Source: Moraxella equi (GTDB taxonomy: Bacteria > Pseudomonadota > Gammaproteobacteria > Pseudomonadales > Moraxellaceae). From it: DNA of 10,565 bases. The notes under the pieces are model-generated. The model saw only the letters and a program-made list of their open reading frames with translations. It searched no databases and had not been told where the DNA came from. Location: assembly GCF_002027555.1 (NCBI RefSeq), contig NZ_MXAP01000093.1, positions 1 through 10,565 on the forward strand, written 5' to 3'. Below, one piece after another: positions 1 to 7,144 of the stretch. The position numbers and the translations under genes were made by a program. How positions within the stretch are numbered: position 1 is the stretch's first letter; each line of letters begins with the position of its first letter.

Positions 1-2121
1 AGTTTTTAAGTTCGGTTGGTATATGTCCGCAGGGTCAGCGACAAAACTGTCGGACAGCTCAGAGATATGCACAAGCCCGTCTTGGTGTACGCCAATATCC
101 ACAAAACAGCCAAACGCAGTTACGTTCGTTACCACGCCTTCTAGCTCCATGCCGATTTGTAAGTGTTTGATTTCACTCACATCATCACGGAATTTGGCGG
201 TTTTAAATTCGCCACGGGGGTCATGGGCAGGTTTGGCAAGCTCGGCAAGCACCGTGGCAAGCTGGCTAAAATTGTCCGTGCTGTCATTTAGCGATTTGGC
301 AAGAGTCTCGTTGCCCAGCACGTCCGATAGTGATTTGTCCGCCTTACGCAAAATCTCATAAACAAGCCCATAGCTTTCAGGGTGTACGCCTGTTGCATCT
401 AGTGGTTCGGTGCCGTCTTTGATACGCAAAAATCCTGCCGACTGCTCAAAAGTCTTTACACCCAAGCGTGGCACGGCTTTTAGCTCTTCACGGTTTTTGA
501 ATGCCCCATTGGTACGGCGGTAGTTCACGATTTGTTGGGCGACATTTTTGTTCAGCCCTGCAATGTGAGCCAAAATAGCAGGGCTTGCCGTGTTCACGTC
601 CACGCCCACCGCATTCACGCAGTCTTCGGTAACTTTATCAAGGCTAGATTCTAGCTCGGCTTGATTGACATCGTGCTGATATTGCCCCACGCCGATTGCC
701 TTAGGTTCAACCTTGACAAGCTCGGATAAAGGGTCTTGTAGTCGTCTGGCGATAGACACCGCCCCACGCACCGACACATCAAGCTCGGGCAACTCGTGAC
801 TTGCAATCTCGCTTGCCGAATACACGCTCGCCCCCGCCTCACTCACCACCACCGCCTTAGCGGATAAGTTATGCTCACTAATCACCGCCCCCACAAGCTC
901 GTCCGATTCACGGCTTGCTGTACCGTTGCCAATGGCGACAAGCTCCACGCCATAATCAGCAATGAGTTTGGCAATCACCGCCTTTGCCTTGTCGGTCGTG
1001 GGGTCGGTAAAGGGATACACGGTATCGGTCGCCACGACATCGCCTGTGCTGTCAATCACCGCCATTTTTACGCCATGACGGATACCAGGGTCCACGCCTA
1101 GGATAACCTTACGTCCAGCAGGGGCGGTCATGAGTAGGTGTTTTAGATTTTGGGCAAAAACACCGATGGCGTGCGTCTCAGCGTCCAGTCGTCTTTCGGT
1201 CAATAGGCGATGCTCTATCTGTGGTCGCCATTTGGCATTCCATAATCTGTCTGCCGTCTCGCTCAAAAACTGCCCACGCTCGTCTGTATCGCTCGCCCCA
1301 AAAGCGGTTTTGATTTGGGCGACAAACGGCTCATCTTCGCCAAGTACGGATAAGACAAGCACGTTTGCCTGTCTGCCACGAAGCATGGCAAGCAGGCGAT
1401 GATTGGAGAGTTTGGCAAAGGTTTCGGTATGGTCAAAATAGTCTTTGAATTTCTCGCCTGCCTCTCGCTTTTCTTCGCCCACAAGCTTAGAGTGAATGCT
1501 TGCTGTGGCGTTAAAGCCCGTCCGCACTTTATCAAACAAATCTAAGTTTAGCGACCATTCATCAAAAATAATCGCTTGCACGCCTGATAGTTGTAGCTCA
1601 CGAGTGCTATAATCCACATCAAAGCTCTCGCCCTGCTCGTCCGTTACCGTGCTAACGGGCGTGTAGTCGGACAGAGCGGCGTCCAAGCTCTCTCCTGCCA
1701 AAATCCGCAGGGCATGGGGGCGAAGTCCTGCCAAAGTCGCCTTAGCCGACAAGGTACGGCGTTTTGGGCGGTAAGGTTCATAAATGGCGTCAAGCTCCAA
1801 TTTACTCATGGCGTTTTTGACACGCCCAGAAAGTTCGTCCGTCAAGGCATTCTGGGCGGTCAAAAGGTCAAGTACTTTGTTACGGCGAACCTCCAAATCC
1901 CGCTCGTGCGTTAGGGCTTTTTCTAGGGTGCGAAGCATGTCATCATCAAGTCCGCCTGTCTTGTCCTTACGATAGCGGGCGATGAATGGCACGCTCACCC
2001 CTTCGTCCAGCAAATCAGCAAAGGCTTGAACCTGCTCGGCACGCACGGCATGGTCTGTGGCAAGTTTTTGGTAGATGGCGGTGTGGTTGATGGCATTAGA
2101 GCTTGTGGCTTGGGTATCCAT
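1..2121 (-). CDS. tex: Tex, S1-domain RNA-binding transcription accessory protein (partial, C-terminus beyond window)
   Basis: Reading leftward from an ATG at 2121 (MDTQATSSNAINH...), 707 codons stay open to base 1, so the gene leaves the window without a stop. The order of domains matches Tex: an N-terminal helical region in about the first 190 residues; a YqgF/RNase H-like fold from about residue 338, with GVDPG around D344; a helix-hairpin-helix part from about residue 509 (VNTASPAILAHIAGLN, then VPRLGVKTFEQSAGFLRI); and an S1 domain from about residue 657 (GMELEGVV..., GCFVDIG, DGLVHISELSD). Family members are usually about 770-790 residues, so I infer 65-80 are missing and the S1 domain is cut. 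Tex binds nucleic acid and influences transcription; its exact role is not settled. An AGGA four bases before the ATG supports the start. It is transcribed in the same direction as fork movement. Confidence 0.95.
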   Translation of the reverse strand, partial: MDTQATSSNAINHTAIYQKLATDHAVRAEQVQAFADLLDEGVSVPFIARYRKDKTGGLDDDMLRTLEKALTHERDLEVRRNKVLDLLTAQNALTDELSGRVKNAMSKLELDAIYEPYRPKRRTLSAKATLAGLRPHALRILAGESLDAALSDYTPVSTVTDEQGESFDVDYSTRELQLSGVQAIIFDEWSLNLDLFDKVRTGFNATASIHSKLVGEEKREAGEKFKDYFDHTETFAKLSNHRLLAMLRGRQANVLVLSVLGEDEPFVAQIKTAFGASDTDERGQFLSETADRLWNAKWRPQIEHRLLTERRLDAETHAIGVFAQNLKHLLMTAPAGRKVILGVDPGIRHGVKMAVIDSTGDVVATDTVYPFTDPTTDKAKAVIAKLIADYGVELVAIGNGTASRESDELVGAVISEHNLSAKAVVVSEAGASVYSASEIASHELPELDVSVRGAVSIARRLQDPLSELVKVEPKAIGVGQYQHDVNQAELESSLDKVTEDCVNAVGVDVNTASPAILAHIAGLNKNVAQQIVNYRRTNGAFKNREELKAVPRLGVKTFEQSAGFLRIKDGTEPLDATGVHPESYGLVYEILRKADKSLSDVLGNETLAKSLNDSTDNFSQLATVLAELAKPAHDPRGEFKTAKFRDDVSEIKHLQIGMELEGVVTNVTAFGCFVDIGVHQDGLVHISELSDSFVADPADIYQPNLKT

Positions 2122-2154
2122 AATATCCTACTGTATGAGAATGATAAATGTGCT

Positions 2155-2163
2155 ATTATAACA
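2155..2163 (-). promoter_or_regulatory. tex promoter, extended -10
   Basis: On the minus strand the sequence reads TGTTATAAT, a perfect -10 hexamer (2155-2160) with the TGn extension. Transcription would start near 2148, giving a leader of about 27 nt to the tex ATG. No good -35 is visible 16-18 bp upstream, as is common for extended -10 promoters. The 12-mer TTGTTATAATAG is shared exactly with the promoter ahead of dnaN. Confidence 0.7.
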
Positions 2164-2183
2164 AGTTTTGGGGGTGTTTGATA

Positions 2184-2210
2184 GGCACAAATCCACGCCC
2201 CGATTTGTCC
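2184..2210. repeat. short dyad upstream of the tex promoter
   Basis: ACAAATC (2187-2193) and GATTTGT (2202-2208) are perfect 7-bp inverted arms around an 8-bp C-rich centre; GG and CC just outside extend it with one bulged base. It lies about 40-60 bp upstream of the inferred tex transcription start, so it could be an operator. Nothing else in 2164-2310 looks like a gene: a small open frame there has no ribosome binding site and runs into the RNA gene described next. Confidence 0.3.
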
Positions 2211-2314
2211 ATTTTCATCCATTTTACACAAGGTGCCACCATGATTGCCTTTGTCATTTTGCTGATATTGGACGTGCGAGCGTTGATAAAGGAGTTTGGG
2301 GCATGATTTGCGTT

Positions 2315-2332
2315 TGTGAGCATATACTTACA
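2315..2332 (+). promoter_or_regulatory. GacA-box-like upstream activating site
   Basis: The site reads TGTGAG-CATATA-CTTACA. The published upstream activating sequence for GacA-type response regulators in pseudomonads is TGTAAG-N6-CTTACA, so this differs at one of twelve defined bases and has the right 6-bp spacer. Its centre is about 65 bp upstream of the inferred start of the small RNA. A second CTTACA half-site lies at 2358-2363, over the position of the poor -35. What is seen is the dyad; its recognition by a GacA homologue is inference. Confidence 0.6.
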
Positions 2333-2373
2333 AAACTTTGCGATTTTTGCGTATTTTCTTACAAGATAACTTT

Positions 2374-2382
2374 TGGCATAAT
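2374..2382 (+). promoter_or_regulatory. small-RNA promoter, extended -10
   Basis: TGG followed by CATAAT (2377-2382) forms an extended -10. The bases at -35 (2354-2359, TTTTCT) do not match consensus, which fits a promoter needing an activator bound upstream. Transcription would start near 2389. Confidence 0.55.
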
Positions 2383-2388
2383 ACACCC

Positions 2389-2510
2389 ATCAGCAAGGAA
2401 GACGGCAAATGGATACGCCGCCACGGATGACCGCTGATACATGAACCACGGATGATGGACGGACTGCAAAACCCATACGGTAAGCCCTAACGCAAGTTGG
2501 GGTTTTATCG
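2389..2510 (+). ncRNA. candidate RsmX/Y/Z-like CsrA-titrating small RNA
   Basis: About 120 nt between an extended -10 and an intrinsic terminator, with no plausible reading frame. It holds six GGA motifs, at 2397, 2411, 2425, 2450, 2457 and 2461. One lies in the ten-base loop of a CGGC/GCCG hairpin (2403-2420), another in the loop of CCA/TGG (2446-2458). The ten-base unit CCACGGATGA occurs twice (2421-2430 and 2446-2455). In the Rsm/Csr family, unpaired GGA motifs bind CsrA/RsmA and sequester it from mRNAs, and the RNAs are typically 100-130 nt under GacA control. The upstream GacA-box-like dyad gives the same architecture. No overall sequence identity to a known Rsm RNA is claimed. It does not look like 4.5S RNA (no GGUCAGGUCCGGAAGGAAGCA core) or 6S RNA (too short). 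Confidence 0.6.
2482..2510 (+). terminator. intrinsic terminator of the small RNA
   Basis: AAGCCCTAAC (2482-2491) pairs with GTTGGGGTTT (2496-2505), ten pairs with two G-T wobbles, around a GCAA (GNRA) tetraloop, and runs into a T-rich tail. There is no protein gene upstream on this strand, so it implies a short non-coding transcript. Confidence 0.75.
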
Positions 2511-2547
2511 TTTTCAAAAACTTCTATCTATACCCATCACTTTTTCA

Positions 2548-2575
2548 TTGATTTTTTAAAATTTTGCGTTACAAT
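2548..2575 (+). promoter_or_regulatory. promoter of the FAD oxidoreductase gene
   Basis: TTGATT (2548-2553), 16 bp, TACAAT (2570-2575). The start would fall near 2582, a leader of about 20 nt with no evident Shine-Dalgarno before the ATG at 2602. It lies downstream of the small-RNA terminator, so the gene is probably expressed independently. Confidence 0.6.
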
Positions 2576-2601
2576 CTATCTTTTTATCACCTGCTTAAAT
2601 A

Positions 2602-4545
2602 ATGAACAAACGCATCACTCGCCGTGATTTTTTAAACGGCTCAGCCCTACTCATCACCTCCCTTGCCACAGGCACACTGACCGCTTGCAGTGATGACACT
2701 CCCACGCCACAGGCAGACGCCCCCAAAACCAGTGGCGGTACTCCACCGCCAACCGCCAAAACCAGCTCCAACTATCCACCCGAACTGACAGGCTTGCGTG
2801 GCAATCATGCAGGCAGTTATGATGTCGCTCATGAGATGGCATGGAAAAAAGTACAGTTTGACGTCTCAGGCGAGAGCGTGTCAGAGACGGTAGATTTGGT
2901 TGTGGTCGGGGCAGGCATTAGCGGTCTTGCCAGCGCCTATTTTTACCAAAAAAAGTTTCCCAGTGCCAAAATCTTGGTATTAGATAACCATGATGACTTC
3001 GGCGGTCATGCCAAACGCAATGAGTTTAGCGAGAGTGTTGATGGTAAAGACATCTTTCGCATCAGCTATGGCGGTAGTGAATCCATCGACACCCCAAGCG
3101 ATTATAGCGATGAAGCCATGGGACTACTCAATGAGCTTGGTATTGATGTACAAAAATTCTATACCTATTATGACCAAGATTATTTTAAAAATCTAGGCAT
3201 GAACAAGCAGGGCGTGTTTTTTAATAAAGCCACCTTTGGACAAAGTGTGGTACTGTCCGATGAGCCCAATGCTGACAACGCCACAGAGCTGTTTGCCAAA
3301 GCTCCTTTATCAGATACGGACAAAACCGCCTTGATAGAGCTATACACCACTCCCAAAGACTATTTGGGCGACATGACACCGGGCGAGCGAGAAGACTATC
3401 TACAATCCATCAGTTACGACAAATTTTTAAAAGACCACGTCAAACTTCCCCAAGGAGCGATGGCGTATATGGAAGAGCTTTGTTTGGAATACTGGGGATT
3501 TAACATTGATGGTCTGTCAGCTTATAATGCCTTTTATGAAGGCTATGCAGGACTTGAATTATCAGGGCTAGAAGCCGATGACGATGGCGAGAGCGAACCT
3601 TATATTTTTCACTTTCCTGATGGCAACGCCTCCATCGCTCGCCTACTGGTTAAAAAGATGATACCCGCAGTTGTCGCCAACCCCGACCACGCCAACGGCA
3701 AAAGCGAGATGGAAGCCATCGTATTGGACAAATTTGACTACACCAAGCTTGACACGCCCGAGCAGTCTGTCAATATCCGCCTAAATGCCACCGCCGTCCA
3801 AGTCAAAAATATCGAAACCGGCGACAAAAAAGGCGTGATGATAGGCTACAAAAAAGACGGCAAACTCCACCGTGTGGACGCTCATCACTGCATCTTAGCA
3901 TGTCAGCATGGCATGATACCATTTATCGATAACAACCTACCTCAGTCCCAAAAGGATGACCACTTACAAAACATCCGTGTGCCAATGATTTATACCAAAA
4001 TCTTGGTCAAGGATTGGCAAGCCTTTAAAAAGCTCGGTGCATGGCAGTTTTACGCCCCTAAAGCCCCTTATTGCTTTATCATGATAGATTATCCTGTAAG
4101 CATGGGCGGTTATCACTACCCCAAAGACCCGAGTGAGCCTATGGTTATTCATATGGCACGCATTGCTGTACCTTATGGTGCAGGCAAAGACGTGCGTGAA
4201 GCCTGTAAAATCGGACGCTCCGAGCTGTACCGAGCCAATTATCACGACCTAGAAAAGCAAGCCCTTGACCAACTGCGTGAGATGTACGACGTGGCAGGAG
4301 AGAATCTTGACGACAAGATTCTTGCCATCACCATCAACCGCTGGGGACATGGATACAGCTATGAACGCAACGTCTTATTTGACAAAGATGATAGTGCTGA
4401 GAAAACACCAGATAGCGTCAAACAAGCTCATGGTAACATCCACATGGCAAACTCTGATGCCGACTGGATGCCTTATGCTGATGGGGCAATAGACCAAGCA
4501 TGGCGAGCCGTCCAAGAGATTAAGACACAAGTGGAAAAGCCTTAA
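2602..4545 (+). CDS. Tat-exported FAD-dependent amine oxidoreductase, spermidine dehydrogenase (SpdH) family
   Basis: A protein of 647 residues. The N-terminus has a twin-arginine motif (TRRDFLN, residues 6-12), a hydrophobic stretch, and a lipobox LTAC with Cys29, followed by a Pro/Thr/Ala-rich linker to about residue 57. This predicts a folded, cofactor-loaded lipoprotein exported by Tat. Then PPELTGLRGNHAGSYDVAH (59-77) leads to the FAD-binding fold: VDLVVVGAGISG (97-108), acidic D128 at the end of the second strand, and DDFGGHAKRN (131-140). These blocks resemble Pseudomonas SpdH, which oxidises spermidine to 1,3-diaminopropane and 4-aminobutanal; the exact amine here is not proven. The start is fixed by an in-frame stop two codons upstream. 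It is the only gene here facing the replication fork, and lies where gyrB often follows recF. The downstream neighbour recF converges on it. Confidence 0.85.
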   Translation: MNKRITRRDFLNGSALLITSLATGTLTACSDDTPTPQADAPKTSGGTPPPTAKTSSNYPPELTGLRGNHAGSYDVAHEMAWKKVQFDVSGESVSETVDLVVVGAGISGLASAYFYQKKFPSAKILVLDNHDDFGGHAKRNEFSESVDGKDIFRISYGGSESIDTPSDYSDEAMGLLNELGIDVQKFYTYYDQDYFKNLGMNKQGVFFNKATFGQSVVLSDEPNADNATELFAKAPLSDTDKTALIELYTTPKDYLGDMTPGEREDYLQSISYDKFLKDHVKLPQGAMAYMEELCLEYWGFNIDGLSAYNAFYEGYAGLELSGLEADDDGESEPYIFHFPDGNASIARLLVKKMIPAVVANPDHANGKSEMEAIVLDKFDYTKLDTPEQSVNIRLNATAVQVKNIETGDKKGVMIGYKKDGKLHRVDAHHCILACQHGMIPFIDNNLPQSQKDDHLQNIRVPMIYTKILVKDWQAFKKLGAWQFYAPKAPYCFIMIDYPVSMGGYHYPKDPSEPMVIHMARIAVPYGAGKDVREACKIGRSELYRANYHDLEKQALDQLREMYDVAGENLDDKILAITINRWGHGYSYERNVLFDKDDSAEKTPDSVKQAHGNIHMANSDADWMPYADGAIDQAWRAVQEIKTQVEKP

Positions 4546-4551
4546 TAAAAC

Positions 4552-4578
4552 AAAGAGCTTAAACACCAAGCTCTTTTT
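4552..4578. terminator. bidirectional intrinsic terminator between the oxidoreductase gene and recF
   Basis: AAAGAGCTT (4552-4560) and AAGCTCTTT (4568-4576) form a perfect 9-bp stem with a 7-base loop. T runs follow on both strands (TTTTT on the plus strand, GTTTTATT on the minus strand), so it can end both convergent transcripts. Confidence 0.8.
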
Positions 4579-4601
4579 ATCGCTTATTTATTACACATTC
4601 T

Positions 4602-4617
4602 TGTTTCACGTGAAACA
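4602..4617. promoter_or_regulatory. parS site 1 (ParB binding), perfect 16-bp palindrome
   Basis: TGTTTCACGTGAAACA is a perfect palindrome and matches the parS consensus used by chromosomal ParB proteins in many bacteria. It spans the end of recF: the minus strand reads TGT TTC ACG TGA, so the site supplies the last residues CFT and the stop codon. It is about 4.5 kb from the DnaA-box cluster, the expected neighbourhood. Confidence 0.9.
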
Positions 4618-5751
4618 CCCATCTGCTGTAATCTCACCCTGTTTCACGTGAAACTTTTTAAGGCTCTTCGGCTCATACAGGGCTGATATTTTTTCGGCGA
4701 TTATCTCTACCGTCTCATCTTGTAAGCTGGTTATCATGAGCTGACAAGGCAGTGACAGTAGCGTATCAAGTAGCAAATCCATCGCCCCCACATCAAGCTC
4801 CGCATCAATGTCATCAACAAGCACCACAGGCTGTATCTGCTGATACGCACACATCACTTGTAGCTGTGAGAGTCTTAGGGCGATGATGAGCAGTTTTTTC
4901 TCGCCCCGAGAGAGCACATCCACCGCCTGACTTTTGATGTGTCCGCCATCGCCAGACTGCTTTAACATCACCATCATATCAGCACGGTGAGCCCCCACGC
5001 GAGTATAACCCAGCTCCATGTCAGAGTCCAAGCGAGACGCCAATATAGAGAGTAGTCCTGTCTTATCATCAAAGCCTGCTTGATAAGACAGATAAATATC
5101 GCCCTGATAATGTGGTAGTAGTCGCCCCATCATATCATCAAAGCACACCTGCCACCGCTCAAAGACCGCCTGCCGACATTGGTGTAGTTTGTCTGCATGA
5201 TGTGCCAGCTGACTGTCCCATGCCCGCACTTCGCCCGCTCGCTCACGCACACGGGGCGATTTTAGTAATAGATTTCGCTGCTTGAGTAGTCGCTGATAGG
5301 CAAGCCACTCTCCATAAAACTCCTGTTTCACGTGAAACGTCAGCCAGTCCAACATCTGCCGTCTGGCATGACTGCCCTCTTCTAACACCGTCATCCCACT
5401 GGGGTCAATGGGCAACACTGGCAAGGCATAAGTCAGTGGACTTTGGGTTGTCACGGTTTGCCCATTGAGTTTTAACACCGTCGTTGCCAGCTGTCGCTCA
5501 TCTAAGTTTTTTTGCACCGCCAGCATGTCAGACCCTGTCATCGCCCACACCGTGCAGGATTTTTGATGATGACTGATGTAACGTTTGGGTTCGTGATGAC
5601 GAAAAGTTTTACCCCGAGACAACAAAAACACCGCTTCTAAAAGCGATGTTTTGCCACTGCCATTACACCCCACGAACACATTACAATCAGCGAGTGTCAG
5701 ACTTATCTGAGCTAGGTTGCGTACGTGGGTGATTTGAAGCTGTGTGATCAT
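4606..5751 (-). CDS. recF: RecF, DNA replication and repair ATPase
   Basis: An SMC/ABC-type ATPase of 381 residues (E. coli about 357) that helps load RecA at gaps and stalled forks. Walker A GCNGSGKT is at residues 28-35, the ABC signature LSRGE at 280-284, and Walker B VVLVDDID at 309-316. RRQMLDW (131-137) and LLKQRN (155-160) are further RecF hallmarks. I place the start at MITQLQITHVRN (ATG 5751), 10 bp after the dnaN stop. A longer frame begins at 5805, but its 18 extra residues would overlap dnaN and have no family counterpart. It is probably cotranscribed with dnaN. Oddly, FHVKQ occurs twice (139-143 and 367-371), each time encoded by a parS sequence, and a third parS covers the stop codon. 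The gyrB gene commonly found next is absent. Confidence 0.96.
   Translation of the reverse strand: MITQLQITHVRNLAQISLTLADCNVFVGCNGSGKTSLLEAVFLLSRGKTFRHHEPKRYISHHQKSCTVWAMTGSDMLAVQKNLDERQLATTVLKLNGQTVTTQSPLTYALPVLPIDPSGMTVLEEGSHARRQMLDWLTFHVKQEFYGEWLAYQRLLKQRNLLLKSPRVRERAGEVRAWDSQLAHHADKLHQCRQAVFERWQVCFDDMMGRLLPHYQGDIYLSYQAGFDDKTGLLSILASRLDSDMELGYTRVGAHRADMMVMLKQSGDGGHIKSQAVDVLSRGEKKLLIIALRLSQLQVMCAYQQIQPVVLVDDIDAELDVGAMDLLLDTLLSLPCQLMITSLQDETVEIIAEKISALYEPKSLKKFHVKQGEITADGCFT
4640..4655. promoter_or_regulatory. parS site 2 inside recF
   Basis: TGTTTCACGTGAAACT matches parS at 15 of 16 positions. On the minus strand it encodes FHVK at RecF residues 367-370. Centre-to-centre distance to site 1 is 38 bp. 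Confidence 0.82.
5324..5339. promoter_or_regulatory. parS site 3 inside recF
   Basis: TGTTTCACGTGAAACG matches parS at 15 of 16 positions. On the minus strand it encodes FHVK at RecF residues 139-142, just after the RRQMLDW motif. It lies 684 bp from site 2. Confidence 0.82.
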
Positions 5752-5761
5752 GCCCTGCCCA

Positions 5762-6904
5762 TCACACACGCATGGGCATGACGACATATTGATAATTGCG
5801 GTCATCGCCCACTTGATAAATGCGTGTCGGACTGGTCGGATGTACCATTTCTAGGCGAATGTCGCCCTCTAACACATTTAACACAGCACGCAAATAGGAC
5901 TCATTAAATGAAATCTCAATCGGCTCACCTGTGTAATTGACCGCCACCTCTTCTCTGGCTTCATCTTGCTCACGGTTGGTGGAGATGACATCCACCGTCT
6001 CACTTTTGGCAAAGTGCAATAGCACACCAGGAGAGTCTTTGGTGTTTACCACCGCCACCCGACGCAAGACCTCGACCATGCTGTCTTTATTAAAAATGGC
6101 GATTTTATCGTTATTGGTTGGCATGACACGGCGATAGTCGGGGAATTTACCCTCAATCAAACGGGCGGTCAAAGATATCATCATTTGCCCGCCAAAGTTT
6201 AAACTGACGGTCAAAAAGTCGTTATCTAACCCCAAAGTTACCATGTCGCCATTTTCTTCGGCGGTTTTTAGTAGGTCGGTCAAGAGCTTTTCTAACCCAC
6301 TGACCGCCTTACCAGGGATAATGACTTTGGTTTCATCATGGCTGTCCGCCAAAGTTTGATACGCCACCGCCAAACGATGTCCATCGGTTGCCACCGCGGT
6401 CAGTTTGTCGCCCTCAATCTCAAAGAGCAGTCCTGTCAAGTAGTGACGTACGTCTTGGGTCGCCATGGCAAAGCGGGTGTGCTTGATAAGATTAAATAGG
6501 GTATCGCGTCCGATTTTGACCAGCTTTTCTGAACGTGGCTCGCCAATGCTTGGATAATCCTGAGCAGGTAGCGTGCTGAGCATGTATTTACCCTTACCAC
6601 TGGTGATGTGACAGCGACTGCCCGCCACTTCAATGCTGACCATATTATCAGGCAGAGCTTTACAAATACCAAAGAACTTATCCGCAGGAATGGTTACCGC
6701 CCCTGCCGTCACGCACGCCCCCTCAGGCAGACTGATGACATTGGTCAGCTCCACCTCCAAATCGGACGCGGTCATCGTCAGGCTTTGTGGTTCTAACACG
6801 AGTTTTAGGTTGCCTAAAATCGCCATTTGGTGATGATTATCCACCGCCTCAATGATGAGCGTCATGGCTTTGATGAGCAGGGCTTTATCAATGACTAATT
6901 TCAT
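5762..6904 (-). CDS. dnaN: DNA polymerase III beta subunit (sliding clamp)
   Basis: A protein of 380 residues (E. coli 366) forming the ring-shaped dimer that holds DNA polymerase III on DNA. The three clamp domains fall at about 1-125, 126-255 and 256-380. Recognisable blocks are ILGNLKL (29-35), FAMATQDVRHYLTGLLF (145-161), TDGHRLAV (173-180) and the C-terminal MPMRV. The ATG at 6904 is preceded on its strand by AAGGA with five T between, a strong ribosome binding site. It lies between dnaA and recF in the standard order, but the gap to dnaA is 283 bp because a 206-bp inverted-repeat element sits there. An extended -10 at 7145-7153 probably gives dnaN its own promoter. The hydrophobic partner-binding groove of the clamp cannot be checked by eye. 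Confidence 0.97.
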   Translation of the reverse strand: MKLVIDKALLIKAMTLIIEAVDNHHQMAILGNLKLVLEPQSLTMTASDLEVELTNVISLPEGACVTAGAVTIPADKFFGICKALPDNMVSIEVAGSRCHITSGKGKYMLSTLPAQDYPSIGEPRSEKLVKIGRDTLFNLIKHTRFAMATQDVRHYLTGLLFEIEGDKLTAVATDGHRLAVAYQTLADSHDETKVIIPGKAVSGLEKLLTDLLKTAEENGDMVTLGLDNDFLTVSLNFGGQMMISLTARLIEGKFPDYRRVMPTNNDKIAIFNKDSMVEVLRRVAVVNTKDSPGVLLHFAKSETVDVISTNREQDEAREEVAVNYTGEPIEISFNESYLRAVLNVLEGDIRLEMVHPTSPTRIYQVGDDRNYQYVVMPMRV

Positions 6905-6909
6905 AAAAA

Positions 6910-6914
6910 TCCTT
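6910..6914 (-). promoter_or_regulatory. dnaN ribosome binding site
   Basis: The minus strand reads AAGGA-TTTTT-ATG. It is the best Shine-Dalgarno in the window after that of rpmH, and lies only 16 bp inside the nearer end of the inverted-repeat element, so the insertion left it intact. Confidence 0.75.
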
Positions 6915-6930
6915 AATATTTACAAAAATG

Positions 6931-7136
6931 TAGGGCGTGTTGAATATTGGTATTTGCAATGAAAAATAGGGGAAATCGCCCGTTTTTCAAGGAAAAGTCC
7001 GCAGTTGATATTGCAATATCAACAAGGATTTTGACGCAGAAAAACCAGATTTAGCCATTTTTCATGCAAAAATTGACAAAAGTGTTAAATTTTCATCGTT
7101 TTTATAAATAATGTTATCAATGTTCAGCACGCCCTA
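6931..7136. mobile_element. 206-bp MITE-like element with 18-bp terminal inverted repeats
   Basis: The left end reads TAGGGCGTGTTGAATATT (6931-6948). The right end (7119-7136) read on the other strand is TAGGGCGTGCTGAACATT, matching at 16 of 18 positions. Both ends begin with TA, which suggests a TA target duplication as made by IS630/Tc1-mariner or some IS5-family transposases. The interior has no coding frame and has a perfect 20-bp palindrome near its middle. Short length, no gene, and long matching termini fit a miniature inverted-repeat transposable element mobilised by a transposase elsewhere. I do not recognise the parent IS. It nearly fills the dnaA-dnaN gap. Confidence 0.78.
7004..7023. 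repeat. perfect 20-bp palindrome inside the MITE-like element
   Basis: GTTGATATTGCAATATCAAC is its own reverse complement. AAGGA...CGCA-type sequence flanks it on both sides in direct orientation (6990-7005 and 7024-7039 match at 10 of 16 positions). It could form a cruciform or an RNA hairpin, or bind a dimeric protein. Confidence 0.8.
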
Positions 7137-7144
7137 ATACGTCT

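Noticed and set aside
23..2000. Several plus-strand open frames of 60-110 codons opposite tex.
   Set aside because: They are antisense shadows of a continuous, well-matched tex frame.
2168..2437. An 89-codon open frame on the plus strand across the tex-SpdH gap.
   Set aside because: No ribosome binding site, no recognisable protein character, Cys/His-rich composition of a chance frame, and it runs through the small-RNA promoter and most of the RNA.
2389..2510. The small RNA as 4.5S (SRP) RNA or 6S RNA.
   Set aside because: The SRP tetraloop core is absent, and the length and lack of a long interrupted helix do not fit 6S RNA.
5752..5805. Longer RecF starting at 5805.
   Set aside because: The 18 extra residues overlap the end of dnaN and do not resemble the RecF N-terminus, which begins at the ATG at 5751.
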